DNA of 64,000 bases from Misgurnus anguillicaudatus (GCF_027580225.2 NC_073359.2:17616001-17680000), one strand, 5' to 3'; positions 23,376-36,618 are shown, counted from the stretch's first letter. The notes: generated from the letters alone by a model not told the origin. Program-made: numbers and translations.

Positions 23376-23789
23376 ATGACTAGTACTAGATCCGAAACCG
23401 CCTACTTCCATACTATATAGTATTCGAAAAACAGTAGGTGAAATGTTCCCGGATGACCTACCACTTCTGGCAAGATTCTGAAGTGTTCATTCGATGGACA
23501 CTACTATCCCATTATCCAATAAAGAAGAAGAAGAGGCGTTGTTTTATAAAAAAATATATAATGCATCGATAATGCAGTTCTATTCAAAAACAAATAGCCT
23601 ACATTTATTAAACAGATTTATTAAACAGATGTCCCTTGTGGTTAAATTGCGCTTGTTTAGCATCATTCCAGTTAACGGCTAACTTGATGTTATGATGATT
23701 TATGTGACGTGATGTATTAACATGGCGGATGTAGTACATCCGAATTCATTCATACTATCCAAATTTATTCAAACTACTTTTCTGGACTA

Positions 23790-24594
23790 TAAGTCACACT
23801 TTTTTCATAGTTTGGCTTGTCCTGCGACTTCTAGTCAGGTGCGATTTATATGTCAAAGTGAATTCATATGAACCAAGAGAAACTATTACCGTCTACAGCC
23901 ATGAGAGTCCGCTCTATGCTGCTCCTGTATTTATGTAATTCAATGGATTCAGTGATGTGGAATGACTTCAGGACCTTTTTGATTTGGCTTGTCGTATTAA
24001 TTTAGCCTAATCAGCCTCTCAGGTATGTTCCGTATGCTATTGTGTATCATGTAAATCAGTGGTTCTCAAACTGGGGGCCCTGAGATGGTGTCAGGGGGGC
24101 CCCAGTTTAATAAAATTTTATAAGATACATTAATTTATCATAAATTCTGTGTAATTTAACATCATAAAATAAGGCTACTAACCAACAGCACTACATTGTA
24201 TAATTTAATGTTTTGTTTCATTAAAATGTTAAGTTCTGGAATATTTTATGTCGCAAAATTTTCTTTGGGGGGCCATGAAGGGATGCACCGTACACAAGGG
24301 GGGCCGCATGCCAAAAAAGTTTGAGAACCACTGATGTAAATAACTGTTTATGTTACTTTAACATGTATGGACACCTATTCAGCCTGCTGTTCTGTGCTAT
24401 TCTTACGTTAAATAACTTGCCTTTCCAGATTAAATGTCTGTTCTTCGGCTTGGATTTTCATCAAAAATCAGTGGTGTAAATAAACGTGACGTATAGTCCA
24501 GTGCGACTTATATATGTTTTTTCCTCTTTAAAGCACATTTTTGACAGATGCGACTTATACTCCGGAGCGACTTATAGTCTGGAAAATACGTTAC
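23790..24594. mobile_element. Palindromic element with ACTATAAGTC arms, interrupted by a hAT
   Basis: Left 'tctggactataagtcacac' is mirrored at the right by 'gcgacttatagtctgga'; internal arms also repeat GCGACTT words. It is split by 24057-24333. Confidence 0.75.
24057..24333. mobile_element. 277-bp hAT MITE with perfect 8-bp target duplication
   Basis: TIRs CAGTGGTTCTCAAACT and AGTTTGAGAACCACTG. ATGTAAAT is duplicated at 24049-24056 and 24334-24341. No coding capacity. Confidence 0.95.
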
Positions 24595-24742
24595 TTATAT
24601 TCATACTAAATAGTACCTATTGTTTGAGTAGGCACTTCGTCTAATCCAGTGTCTGATCCATACTGTCACAGTATACAATTTCGAACGCAGGGACGTTGTC
24701 ATATGCATGTTAAATAGCCATGCAAGAACCAATCAGATTTAA

Positions 24743-25109
24743 AGGTCCAGTGTGTAAATTTTAGCGCCATCTAGTGGTGAGGTTGCAAATTGCAACCAAC
24801 AGCTCAGTTCACAGCTCACCCCTATCTTTTCAAACGCATAGAGAAGCTACGGTAGCCGACACAGGACAAACATGTCATTATTGGAGACAACTTAATAAAA
24901 ACGTTTGTCCGTTAAGGGTTTCTGTAGAAACATGGCGGCACAAAACGGCGACTTCCATGTTAGGGGATCCTCGGTGTATGTAGATAAAAATGTCTCATTC
25001 TAAGGTAATAAAAACATAACGGTTCATTATGAAAGGCATGAAAATATAGTTTTGTTTATTATTTTGCATTTCTGTCAAGAGATCCTTCTAAAAATTACAC
25101 ACTGCACCT
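24743..25109 (+). mobile_element. TTAA-family G MITE
   Basis: TTAA at 24739-24742 and 25110-25113. Starts AGGTCCAGTGTGTAAATTTT and ends AAATTACACACTGCACCT. An opposite-orientation copy is at 55376-55732. Confidence 0.88.
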
Positions 25110-25113
25110 TTAA

Positions 25114-26418
25114 TGTTAACGACGTGCCGCCATATTTAAATTTGAATGCACTGATCTCTACGTTTACAATATAACACATGATGAATCGATCGATAAATAT
25201 GCTCAAAATATTTAGGCTTCTCTTACAAAAATTTAAAAAACTACTTTTTTAAGATGATTTTTGTACTATATTACTTAAAAGTTCTTGTAGCTAAATTGGT
25301 ATTATATTAGCAATGCCCCATATGTTTCAAGGAAGTACATTGATTGCCAAAAATGTATACCACATATGCACTATATACAGTGCGAATGTGGTTTAAGCGC
25401 CCCAATGCTTAATGGCCTCAACGTTTGCAAATGATTCGAATTTCGACAGCAGTCCTTTGTGCAGTTTGCAATTTGTTCAACTAACCTCTAACTTCCCTTC
25501 ATGTTGCCCACACTCACTGCGGTTTCTCTTTTTCTCCCCAGAAAACCTTTCTCCAAGTTTACAGAGTGGCTGTGTTTTCGTGCAGACTAACCACATCCTA
25601 CTCATCCCTTTTTTTTTACCTGACATTTACCTCTACGCGGTCTGGGAATCTGGTCTAAGAGCGTGACACAGATGCTCACCACAACACAATACTAAAAAGA
25701 CTGTTGAGCCAAGCCACGAGCCAGCGATGCATTGTTTGATGTGCACAGTGCGTGAGTATGGTAATAGTGAGTAGAGAATTAACTGTGGATGCTCACTCAA
25801 ACCACAGCTATGAGAGAAAGCCTGCAGCGTGATGCTACGCTGACCAGTGTGCATGTATTCATGTGCAGGCACAGTAAAGTGAAAGTAAAGTGTACTAATC
25901 TACTTAATTTCACCTTGCTTAATTCCAACTAGTGTATCTTGTAAAACTTGGAAGTGGGGGGTTAAAACAATATTAGAGTTATATTTGCATCTCTTGAAAG
26001 GCAAAATTTTGTGTAAAGTTCTGTGTAAATAAAATGAAGCCGTCACCACAGGGCCCAATATTGCATCTGGCACACGCTTTTAACCAAAGTGACTCACAAT
26101 GCATAATATACATTTGAAATATACCTTTGCACTATTAGTGCAATGCTCTACCAGCAGCTACAATATACAACACAGACTGGCTTAATATAGTGGTAAAGTG
26201 CTTAATGCAGGTCAATGAAGGGCATAAGATTAAAGAAATGACTTTTTATATTAAAAAAATAGAATTTTAGGCAAAAAAATCATCACAAGAAATAAAGCTA
26301 CTTGATGCCGCATTTTATTTACCCAAATCTGCCTTTGACACTATAGAGCGCAGGCATAGGTTTCACTTTCACGCCTTTCTTTTTTTAACACAGAATTTCG
26401 AGCAGCCACAAAATAGCC
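25114..26418. other. Spacer, no gene seen
   Basis: No recognised element except a weak repeat fragment near 26110-26160. An 84-codon frame at 25412-25666 has no family features. Confidence 0.4.
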
Positions 26419-26422
26419 TTAA

Positions 26423-26627
26423 AGGAATAGTTTTATCTAATATGAAAATACTCTCATAATTTACTCACCCTCATGCCATCTCAGATGTATATGCTTCTTT
26501 TCTTCACCTGGACACTAACAACTAACATTAAAATGCCATAATGTTGTCCTCTCAATGGGCTGTAAATATCGAAGCTCCAAAAAGTACATCCGTCCATCAT
26601 AACAGTTATCTAAATGACTCCAGTGGC
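26423..26627 (+). repeat. TTAA-type MITE fragment (family H), abutted by family E
   Basis: AGGAATAGTTTTATC after TTAA 26419-26422, with 'tactcaccctcatgccatc'. It runs into the family E insertion site and its right half is not found. Confidence 0.55.
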
Positions 26628-26631
26628 TTAA

Positions 26632-27191
26632 AGAGCACCTATGCTCCGATTTACAATTTTTCATTTCCTTCGGTGTGTAAGTGTGTATTAGTACATGTTG
26701 ACGATATGCAATAGGTACAAACCCCAAAGTAAACAATGACGCGAGTTATCATCTCACACGTAAATCTCTTTTCTTGGACTACAACAAACAGACGGATTTT
26801 AGGCAACAGTTTACTTTCTGGGCCTGTTGACGTGGACAAGTTCGACATTATCATAATTCCTCCCGCTTCGGACTTAGCTTGTAAGTTAACTCCTGTTAGC
26901 ATTGCATTGTGAGCGAATCTTTTAAACATGGTAAGGAGCGTCACATTTCCGGCTTATGTCAGAGGCATTCAGGCCAATCACAACGTACAGGTTAGCTGGC
27001 CAAGAGACAGCGCTTTTCAGATCTATGAGTTTTTATACAAAATCAGTGTGTTTCAGGAAGACAGGGATATCTGAAGCTACAAAAATATACGGTATGTGGA
27101 AAATAATGTGTTTTTAAACATAAACAACACAAACACATTGTACCAAATACACAAAATAGCGTTGTTTTTTTAGCAATGAAATAGGTGCCCT
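26632..27191 (-). mobile_element. TTAA-family E MITE
   Basis: TTAA at 26628-26631 and 27192-27195. Reverse complement of the 10295 copy, with both ends present (AGAGCACCTATG, ATAGGTGCCCT). Confidence 0.88.
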
Positions 27192-27477
27192 TTAATACTC
27201 AGAGTATTTTGTTTGAAATACGCCAGATTCTTGCCGATACACAGCCCTCTTTGGCGGTGAAATTATACATTTGTAATAGAAAATTATTCATATTTTGAGC
27301 CTATTTAGCAATCGATACGTTGAGTATCCATGGCAACATACATATCATCACAGTTAAGTAAAATATCTGACGAAAATGCACGACAAAACTCGCAACTAAT
27401 GAGAACCAATGAGATTCAACGTGATGGACGTGACGCCATATTTGAATTTACAGCACAGATCTTTACGGTAGATTGCC

Positions 27478-28312
27478 GTGATATTACTCTCGTTCCGGCG
27501 TGATAATCAAGGACTTTGCTGTCGTACCATGGCTGCAGCAGGTGATATTACGCAGTGCCCAAAAATAGTTTCCTGCTATTGAAAGTTACCACAGGGACTA
27601 TTTTCAGGCACTGTGTAATATCATTGCGCCTGCTGCAGCCATGTTACAGCAGCAAAGCCCTTGATTATTGCGCCGGAATAAGAGTATAGTTCCTAGCCAT
27701 ATCGGCCTAGAAAATCACAACTTTTAATTTTCTGTCAGTCGAGTTAAAGGCGTTCTAAGCGAATCGGTTGATTTTTTTAAATGTGTTTTTAAACAAACTG
27801 AGCGTAGTTAACTCCTCCCCCTCCCTTCCGTGCTTTCATGAACGCGCACAAACCCAACCCCCAAATCCTTCTTGGCGTTTATTGTCTGGAACACTTTGTT
27901 TTGTTTTGTGGTGCAGGTTTGGCCACTGTGTTTATATTGAAGTTTGTAGAATCTGGGCTGTCTACAGAGATCGCGTTTTTTACAGTTTGATCAGCGGACA
28001 GGCAGCAAGCAGATAGTGAGGAGATGTTTGCTGTATGTAACAAAAAATGTTTTATGGTCTTAAACGCGTGAATTCGTTTAGAGAGCCTTTAAGTGTTAAA
28101 TAGGAAAAATATCAATACTATTTGGTTCTTTTTTAGCGCGATGCTAATGGTCTAATCAGATTCAATGGATTATGCTAAGCTATGCTAAAAGTGGTACCCC
28201 AGGCCCGGAGATCAGCTTAATGGATTCCAAAACGGTAAAAATCAAATGTTTAACTCTAGGGGAGCTACAAAATTAGCATATTTTCAAAAAAGTCTTTTTC
28301 ATGAACTCAAAA
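27478..28312. mobile_element. Decayed TTAA-family C MITE with nested insertion
   Basis: Internal palindrome 'gacttttgctg...catgttacagcagcaaag' and right arm CTAGGGGAGCTAC as in 9329-10043. Outer termini degraded. Interrupted at 27748-28088. Confidence 0.75.
27748..28088 (+). mobile_element. TTAA-flanked MITE (family I) nested in family C
   Basis: TTAA at 27744-27747 and 28089-28092. Ends AGGCGTTCTAAGCGAAT and ATTCGTTTAGAGAGCCT are imperfect inverted repeats. Confidence 0.8.
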
Positions 28313-31300
28313 TGTTAATCTCTGCCATGTTTGCCCCCATATATAATAAGATAACATGACGCCATTTTAATATAAAAGTGTTTGTGTGATAAACATCTGG
28401 AATGGCAAAAGATTATAAAAAATAATGAGTGAAATTGAACTTTTTCTTTAATGTGGACACAATATTAACCAACCTTTCGCTTTAGATCATTTATTCTTTC
28501 CTATGGGTACATGGAATTGTTACGCCCACCTCGATATAACCAGTGTTAGGTTTCAACAGGTTTTTTAAAAATGATTGTGTGGGTCATGTTAACCACACTA
28601 CCACGTGGTGCTTCTCCAAACCCCGATTCTCTTTATCAGTGAAACATGCACGGAGATGTGTGAAAACAAAGGCTCTAGAAGAAACGTCTGGGTGTCAACT
28701 TGTTAAAGGGGCAGTGGTTTGCCGAAGCTTAAATTTGTGTGATGTCTCTCACACGAGCTGTTCCACATCAGCACCTTAACTGATGGAAATATAAAGCACG
28801 TAGCATAGCATTACGTCTAGATCCGATACACCTGCTAATGCTTACAATAATAGCTAGTTAATATCACGCTGCGAAACTCACAAGAGTTTTACATGAGTTG
28901 CAGCATCCAGTTCAGATTTTCAGATGCAGCCTCTGGGGAAACGTTGCTCTAACTGTAACTGTTATTGAGCTTTATGTATTTAGTGTGAAATGTTTTGTTG
29001 TCTGCCAGATAATGCGAACACGGCCTCGATATGCTAACAGTTTATCTGTGGTAATGGTGACACTCGCTCCGTGGCTAAATATAACATCTGCCTGCTGTGT
29101 CGCTGCGCCACAATCATGCACACAATCATATATACACTTGTGTACATTTAGGAAGTCTTAACAGTGGTTGTTGTAGTGCTTTGTCTCTTCCTGTGTGGAG
29201 TATGCAATGATTCAAAGTTTATATATGCCAAAAACCATATGCCTCGCATTTTAATACGTATAAATATGAGATACTACAATAACGGTAACGATAATAACGG
29301 ATAACGGAACGATATACTGTAACTACACCTGTGATTGCTTTTGCTGGGGCACCATGGTGAATATTAGGAAATTGCATTGTGCAATTCTTAAATGTGACCT
29401 TAACAAAACTTACTATACAGTAGATTGGTAATTAGATTATTAAAGTTAGCTTTATGGAAAAGTCTAGCATCATTTGTTCGCAAATGCCATTTGGTGTGAT
29501 ATTTTGTCATTTAATGCAATGAAATATGCATAATATTAACTATGCGTGTGTATATACAGTAAGTCAAAAAAAGATTTTTGTTAGTTATGATCTGGTAGTG
29601 GTGTACATTTAGTAGTTGGATGGTCTCATGGCCTCCTGAGGCTTTAGCAAGCCATGCACCTGCTGCTTGCTATCACTCTTAGATGGTGCTTTTCAGTAAC
29701 CAGTGCTTTAACTTCTGCTTTTTGTCACCTATTTATTTCACTGTCCTCTAACCACCTGCTTTTCTGTACGAGTTTATTTCCTGTCTAATGGTGTTGTTAT
29801 GCTGTGTGTTTTTCATATTTAGAGACTCAGATGTTTGTATGAAAAATAACGTCTGCTTGCAAAAACAAAAATTCCTTGAAAGTGTAAACGTGCTGCTGTT
29901 TTATAGATATTTCATGTTTCAAATATTATAATATATTATTCTTTAATGGAATCGTAGTCTCGGACCATGTTGAAAATTTAAACTTAAATAAAAACTTTTA
30001 TTTAACTAAAAAAAAAGGATCGCATTAGCATACGCTTGCTGAGGCCACGCCAGTGACGCCAGCACGAATAAATCATTTATGCAATACGTGTACATACCAA
30101 GTTTTTTAAAATCTCTTTAATTTTTCACTTTAATAAGAATAATAATTTACAATAAAAAACTAAATTTTAGCATTTTTACTAATGGTTTGACGCATATATC
30201 CCAACTGTGTTGGATGGTAATGTCAAAAATCATTAGCTCGAATAATAAGGGCACAATCGTAACTCATTAGTTTTGTTTGCGTAACGCTGAACGAGCCACA
30301 GTTACATCAGAAATATCATTTGTGACTTTGGGTTTGAATATTTGGCAACATAATCGATGTAGATAATCAAGACACCACACATATCCTACAACACTTCCCA
30401 CATTTACCACCTTTGCAAAATCTGAACTTATACAAGTCTGCAAGACAAAATTATGAATGTATATTAAAAAAATTCATTTAAATCTTCTAATTAAAATATT
30501 TAATGCAACATAATATTAGCATCAAACATCTTATATTCCCAAATTTAGAAACTGCAGTGTTTATATACTGCATGCATGATAGATGCTATGTGTCACATCA
30601 AACTAATCATTGCATAATACTGGACGGAGTTAAGAAATTGAATTATGTAACACGTTGATTAAAGGATTTGATGATTAAGAGGTTACGTCTGAAATGAGTT
30701 TTATGCACGAGTTATGCATATTAGCTAGCAAGTACGTTTAATGTGAAACGTGGTCCCAAACTATATAAGTCTGCTTATCTGAGGAGTCTTATCTTGCAGT
30801 TCTTCTACTGTTAGTTAAAACGTACATGATTTCATTTTAGTGCAAAAAATCTTTACATTTACAGTAGCGAGGCGTTTATTTCCGTAAAGGCCTTTGTTAC
30901 ATAAGCATGAAACATCACAGCCAATGTGCCATGTTTTTTTTTTACTTTGCTTTATGTGTATACTTTTCTTGCCGCCACATATCTCAGTTTCTACAGAAAG
31001 TCAAAAGATGCTTATTTTTTATCACTTCACATCATACATATTTACAGTGGACCTTTAATGAATATACCGTACAAAAAAAAACACAGTTTCTTACCTTCTC
31101 GGCTTCTAACACTTCATTTAGCTCCGTCGGGTCACCCGGTGCTGACATCACTGAGATTGTTCATCATTATTGAAAGCAGCCGACTGTATGACACCGGTCT
31201 CACCTGCCGTGAAGTGTCGATTAAATGCTCTGCCCTCCAACTCTTGGCCTCTCTATAGTGTGAAGTGTGATTATAAGTCAGAGACGTCTGTACGCCTCTG

Positions 31301-31734
31301 TACGCGATGATGAGTTCTGCCCACAAACCCCTTTATGTGTTTGCTGCTAACACAAAGCAAAAGGTCTATGCCATGGCCCACATACCCTTATATGCGGGTG
31401 TGGGTGTCGGTGTCAGTGGGTGTTTGTGTCCTTTTGTGAATGGGGTGCAAAAAAGGGTTCAGATATTATAATATTACTGCATGCTTTTATGATATGCAGA
31501 AAGTGCGTCTTTAAGACCTGTAACGGCTCCCAGAGAGCCCAACACACCCCGATATTCAAAATAATGGTTGGTAGATCGATGCGTTTGTCACTGAGCTATT
31601 CTCATTAGTGCTAAATACTTTGTTACATCCTTACTGATTCCTGTTTAGATAACTATCTAAAAATGGTGTGTGATCCGCTCATGTATTGACAAAAATATTA
31701 TACAGAACTGACAAACACGCCTCATACATACGCT
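28313..31734. other. Long spacer without recognised gene or repeat
   Basis: Largely free of the repeat families seen elsewhere. Open frames are at most about 110 codons and show no domain or splice pattern. A TATATAAG at about 30764 has nothing convincing downstream. Confidence 0.4.
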
Positions 31735-31960
31735 CTAAAAATGCTGGGTTATTTCCAACCCAGCGTTGGGTCACAAATACACAAACCCAACTGCTTGGGT
31801 TGTAATTGAGCCAATGCTGGATTGTTTAAACTCAAAATGTTGTTTAAATATAAACATTTTTTGGATTAATAAAACCCAACGACTGGGTTTGTCCCTTTTT
31901 TAGACTGAGTTTAAAATGTGACCAAGTTTAGTGGAGTTTAGTGTTGTCCACTACTAACAA
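31735..31960. repeat. Family F AACCCAGC repeat
   Basis: ATGCTGGGTTATTTCCAACC and repeated TGGGTT/AACCCA words, as in 41800-44130. Confidence 0.55.
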
Positions 31961-31979
31961 TGCATTGTTATTGAGCACT

Positions 31980-32190
31980 GTCAAAAATTAAGGTACAAAA
32001 GCTGTCATTAGGCCAGTTCCCTTTAAAAAAGGTCCTAATATGTTCCATTTAGGTACAAATATGTATCTTTGAATTATCAGTATGTACCTTTTGAAGTACT
32101 AATATGCTCATTTTGTGTATAAAGGTGTACCTTTTTGAAAAGGTACTGTCCCAGTGACAATTATTGTACCTTTATTTCTAAGAGTGAACA
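31980..32190. repeat. GTACC-rich interspersed repeat
   Basis: Starts 'cactgtcaaaaattaaggtacaaaag', ends 'attgtacctttatttctaag'; several GTACC words. Confidence 0.65.
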
Positions 32191-32419
32191 TATCTATTAT
32201 CTATTATATACAGTAATGATATGGAATAATACCTTTAATGCTATACTCATCACCTTAGCTTCATTACTATTCTTACATGTGTATGTCGTGTACTATGTAT
32301 GCTAATTGTTGGCTCTTGTTAAATGCACATGTTAAATGCTTTCTCTTTTATAAGTTGTTCTTGATAGTGTATTTATGAAAGTCAATTTAAATGTACATTT
32401 TACATTTAGAATAACTTAA

Positions 32420-32948
32420 AGGAACACTCCACTTTTTTGAAAATATGCTCATTTTCCAGCTCCCTTAGAGTTAAACATTTGATTTTTACCATTTTGGAAT
32501 CCATTCAGCTGATCTCTGGATCTGGCGGTGCCACTTTTAGCATAGCTTAGCCTAATCCATTGAATTTGATTAGACCATTAGCATCGCGCTACAAAAACCA
32601 AAGAGTTTCAATATTTTTCCTATTTGAAACTTGACTCTTCTGTAGTTACATCGTGTACTAAGACCATTTGCGATTTTCTAGGCCGATATGGCTAGAAACT
32701 ATATTCTCATTCGCAACTTTTAATTTTCTGTCGGGCTTAGTACACAATGTAACTACAGAAGAGTCAAGTTTAAATGGGAAAAATACCAAATTAGCATGAT
32801 GCTAATGGTCTAATCAAATTCAATGGATTATGCTAAGCTATGCTAAAAGTGGTACTGCCAGACCCGGAGATCAGCTGAATGGATTCCAAAACAGTAAAAA
32901 TCAGGGAGCTGGAAAATGAGCATATTTTCAAAAAAGTGAATTGTCCCT
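32420..32948. mobile_element. TTAA-family C palindromic MITE
   Basis: TTAA at 32416-32419 and 32949-32952. Best-preserved short copy, with CAGCTGATCTC and GAGATCAGCTG arms. Its centre lacks the long inner palindrome of 9329-10043. Confidence 0.88.
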
Positions 32949-33054
32949 TTAAAGCTGTTGTCATAAGGTTGGGAGTATGAGGGATTTTCGCAAAAGGCAC
33001 GTTGTGCAATCAATGTGCATTTAAAGCAGTGTTTTTTCAACAAGAGGGGCTTAA

Positions 33055-33363
33055 AGGTATAGTTCTCCCAAAAATGAAAATTCTGATATCATTTACCTCA
33101 CGTTGTTACAAACCCGCATAAATGTCTTTGTTCTGATAAACACAAAGGAAGATATTTTGAGAAATGTTTGTAACCAAACCATTCGTGGACCCCATTCACT
33201 TCCATATAGGAAAAAATAATACTATGCAAATAAATGGGGTCCACAAACATTTCTTAAAATATCTTCCTTTGTGTTCATCAGAACAAAGAAATGTATGCAG
33301 CTTTGTAACAACATGAGAGTGAGTAAATGATGACAGAATTTTCATTTTTGGGTGACTCTCCCT
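33055..33363. mobile_element. GGGATAGTTCAC-family MITE, near-complete palindrome
   Basis: TTAA at 33051-33054 and 33364-33367. Arms read AGGTATAGTTCTCCC and GGGTGACTCTCCCT, with mirrored 'acccgcataaatgtc' and 'gtatgcagctttgtaac' interiors. Confidence 0.85.
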
Positions 33364-33367
33364 TTAA

Positions 33368-34028
33368 ATGGATTTAATATTAGACAAAATAAAGTTCAAA
33401 CCACTAAAATTCCTTAGTGGTTATGTAATAGCAAATATACATTTGTAGTTAGATTATTTTATTCGCAATATAATTGCAAGTGGGGAAGCATTCAGATATC
33501 GTTGTGGACAATGTTGTGACCTGAAGTCAATAAGGTTGCGTTCTTTTAATTTTAAGGGGCAGTGCGCCCCCTGCTGCCAAGGAGTTGTTTCGCACTCTGT
33601 CAAGTCAATCTTTATGTAGAAAGGCTGTAGTATATTAAACTGTAATTACTAATGTATACTTAGGTACTCTGTAGTATTAACTATAGTAAATTGATGGAAT
33701 CTATAGTAAATAATGTAATATACTTTAATATTTACTTTGGTAAAAACAATATAGTATAGCAATGTTACTTTAGTATATTAAGAATTTAGTATTTGGTATA
33801 ATAAACTGTAAGTAAATCTAAAGTATACACAGTATTTTTCATGTGTGTGTGTTTATCATAAATATGTGTAAACACAATAAAATGTTGTGTAAAGGATTCA
33901 CTTTTTAACCGATAGTTACTCACTGTCCATTGAATAATATATGGTATATATAGTGATGATACTTAGTGTTTGTATCTGACAGAAATCCTCCCCACAATAT
34001 AAATGACTCTTTATTTGTACCTGATATT
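33368..34028. other. Spacer with TATAGTA-rich stretch
   Basis: 33640-33840 is rich in AGTATA/ACTTTAGTA words, similar to 8830-8960. No gene. Confidence 0.4.
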
Positions 34029-34032
34029 TTAA

Positions 34033-34333
34033 GGAACAGTTCACCCAAAAATAGAAATTTTGTCATCATTTACTCATCCTCATGTTGATCTAAACCTGTA
34101 TGAGTTTCTTTATTCTGTTGAACACAAAAGAACAAATTCTGATAATAGATGGTAAGCACACAGTTGACGGTACCCATTGATTTTATAGTGTTTTGTACCT
34201 TTGTGTAGTTAGTTACCATCATTTATTTATCATAAAATATCTTGTGTTACATAGAAGAAAGAAACTCAGGTTTAGATCAACATGAGGATGAGTAAATGAT
34301 GACACAATTTTTATTTTTCGTTAAACTATCCCA
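34033..34333. mobile_element. GGGATAGTTCAC-family MITE
   Basis: TTAA at 34029-34032 and 34334-34337. 'ggaacagttcacccaaaaat' is mirrored by 'ttaaactatccca'. Confidence 0.78.
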
Positions 34334-34337
34334 TTAA

Positions 34338-35400
34338 GTCTTTGGCTGGTTTTGTTATCTTAAAGATTTTAAATTGTTGATCCACGCTGATATTGAAGTG
34401 TCAAACACTTTTAAATCAACTTAAAAGACGAACAAACAAATAATTTACCGAAGAATACGATTTTAAAAATACAAAATGAAACTGACACGATCTCGAGATG
34501 TACTATACAGTGCTGTTGTGCATTCGGTGAGTTTTAGGCACAAGTGCATCCACACGCTGAAGTGTGAACATGTGGTTTGTCAGATCATGTGTTCAATCAG
34601 ATATCAGACACATTTACTCCAGCCTGAAACCAGCTCGTAGTTTTGTCAACTTCACGAGAACTCTCTTATTATATCTACTTTACATCAACTTAAGAGAGTC
34701 CAGACATTTTAATTGTTGTATTATGCAATATTATATTCGCATAATAATACATAATCTAATTTATAATCTAATATGAAGAGTTTGGTTCCAAAACGAGAGA
34801 CTCAGTTTTTAAAATTTTGGTCAAACATGTTTATTATTATGTTATGTGTTTTATTGTGCTACTGTATGCTGTATTTTTGTAGTTATTAAGGCTTAAATCA
34901 AAACTAATCGTAGCAATTTGAATGCACAAAAAAGGTTTTAGAAAAATTAAAAAAATAACGTTATTTAGTTTTTAAACTTTTCATATATCATGTAATATAT
35001 TTATAATTATGCACAAATATTTAAGCAGTGATTAACAACAAACACTGTTTTAGTTTACTTTTTTATACTATTCGCATTTCTGTAAAGTGTTTTACACATG
35101 CATAATTCAATTCTTGTTTTAATATTTTTTTATTTATGCAAAGAACAATAATAAAGTTAAAAGGGCATCTCTATTGTTAAAGTAAACAATTTTAATGTAA
35201 TATTGATATAGTGTGGGTATATGTAACAGTATGTATATTTTTGTATGCATGCATTTTGTTGTAACTTTTCAAATATGCATACCAGTTATAGAGTGATGTC
35301 ATTAAATAAAATATCAATAGCGGATTAATAATGTGATTATATGTAAATATCTTGTAGGCTCTATTTATATGAAGTAAGCAAATAAACATTAAACATTTTT
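34338..35400. other. AT-rich 3' flank of the 336-aa nfil3-like gene
   Basis: No gene or repeat boundary recognised. Confidence 0.4.
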
Positions 35401-35409
35401 AAAAAATCT

Positions 35410-35415
35410 TTTATT
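35410..35415 (-). terminator. Polyadenylation signal AATAAA
   Basis: A minus-strand AATAAA lies about 190 nt beyond the stop codon at 35604 and is the nearest canonical hexamer. It would give a short 3' UTR. Confidence 0.5.
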
Positions 35416-35603
35416 AGAGGCTTTCAAAACCCACAGACAACAAATTCATAAACATAACATTAAACATTATGAACAAAACATATTCTTGCGATTTTTGCTA
35501 GCTTGTATGAAGCAATTAGTTTGCAAATCACTACATTAAGTATTAACATTACTGTAATAGCAGACTAGTTACATATTTGTTTTTGGACAGCATGATGGCT
35601 CCA

Positions 35604-36614
35604 TCACTTAAGAGTTCTTGGGGTTTCGGGTTCTTCACAGTTGTGAGATCTCAGCAGATACTGAAGCATGTTGAATCTGCTGTTGAAGTTCCACAGGGAT
35701 CTCGCTCCCAGCTGCCAGCTGGGATGAAGTGGAGACGGGCGGAGGGAAGACGAGCCCCAGGGTAACATCTGGTTGTGGTGATGGGTGGCAGAATGATTTA
35801 TTCCAGGAAGATGCCAGCTTTGGGGAGGAGGCGATGAGGGGGGATGTAAAGAAGACGCAATTGCTCTATGACCTTGAAATGGTTGCGGGTTGCTTGGTGG
35901 GTCATTGCTGGAGGAGACCTGCGGGTTAGCTGCAGGGTCTCTTTCGAATGAGTCAGCATTGGGGATACACCGCTCTGACAACTTGTCGTTCAAGTGGCTG
36001 ACCTGTGAAGGTGCGCTGGCATTTTTATTAGCCATCCGTGAGGGAGGAATGAATTGGGAGGAGCTACTGGATGGACCGGAGCAGTTTCCAAGATGTGGCC
36101 AACAGTGGTACATCTCTGATGCTTCGCTTGAAATGGGAGCATTTGTACCAGCCAGACCCCACTTGAGATGCGATGAACTTGGAAAGTGAAAGGGCATCAT
36201 GGTATAATTCGGATCCAGACCTCGTCCAATCCCCATGTGATACTGCATACTCAACACCTCCGCTCTGAGTTGAGCATTCTCCTCGCTTAGCGCTACGAGT
36301 TGACCTTCCAGCATGAAGTCGTTCATTCTGCGCTTTTCTCTGGAACGCTTCGCAGCCTCATTGTTTTTCCTCCGCTTGACCCAATACGAAGCATCTTTTT
36401 TTTCAGAGGGTGTCATCTCTCGCTTGCGACGCCTGTTGGGTAAGAGAGAATTGTGGTATGGCTGCAGGCGGAGCAGGCGGCGTGCCAATATGGACGACTC
36501 GTTGAGCGGCAGAAGCCTTCTCAGACTCGCTGGGTCATCTTTGCTTGCCGGGGTCTCACCCGTGGAGGACGGCAGACAAACATCTAGATGTTCAACACCT
36601 TCCATGTTGGTCAT
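35604..36614 (-). CDS. nfil3-like: NFIL3-like bZIP transcription factor, 336 aa (divergent paralogue)
   Basis: Single coding exon from ATG 36614 (or the ATG at 36605, three codons in) to TGA at 35604-35606. The bases before the ATG read gtgtccag/aaca on the minus strand, a splice acceptor, so the few codons open further upstream are intronic. The bZIP spans about residues 62-125: N84, A87, A88, S91 and R92 are the DNA-contact signature, and L102, L109, L116 and M123 form the zipper. A hand comparison with the neighbour at 21194 gives about 46 of 64 identical positions over the bZIP and its N-terminal extension, and little alignable sequence elsewhere. The C-terminal two thirds is rich in Ser, Pro, His and Asn, including a THHHNQ run, and I do not see the LPHKLRLK motif of the neighbour. 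Expected role: nuclear D-box-binding regulator; the lost motif suggests divergence. An AATAAA lies about 190 nt after the stop. The bZIP class is certain; the paralogue identity is inferred. Confidence 0.92.
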   Translation of the reverse strand: MTNMEGVEHLDVCLPSSTGETPASKDDPASLRRLLPLNESSILARRLLRLQPYHNSLLPNRRRKREMTPSEKKDASYWVKRRKNNEAAKRSREKRRMNDFMLEGQLVALSEENAQLRAEVLSMQYHMGIGRGLDPNYTMMPFHFPSSSHLKWGLAGTNAPISSEASEMYHCWPHLGNCSGPSSSSSQFIPPSRMANKNASAPSQVSHLNDKLSERCIPNADSFERDPAANPQVSSSNDPPSNPQPFQGHRAIASSLHPPSSPPPQSWHLPGINHSATHHHNQMLPWGSSSLRPSPLHPSWQLGARSLWNFNSRFNMLQYLLRSHNCEEPETPRTLK

Positions 36615-36618
36615 TGTT

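Noticed and set aside
30761..30771. TATATAAG as a TATA box for a plus-strand gene
   Set aside because: No exon, frame or splice pattern follows it that can be supported.
33421..33429. TTATGTAAT, a perfect NFIL3/D-box-like site (also TTATGTAAC near 30644)
   Set aside because: Tempting for autoregulation, but both lie far from either candidate promoter, and such 8-mers are expected by chance in 64 kb of AT-rich DNA.
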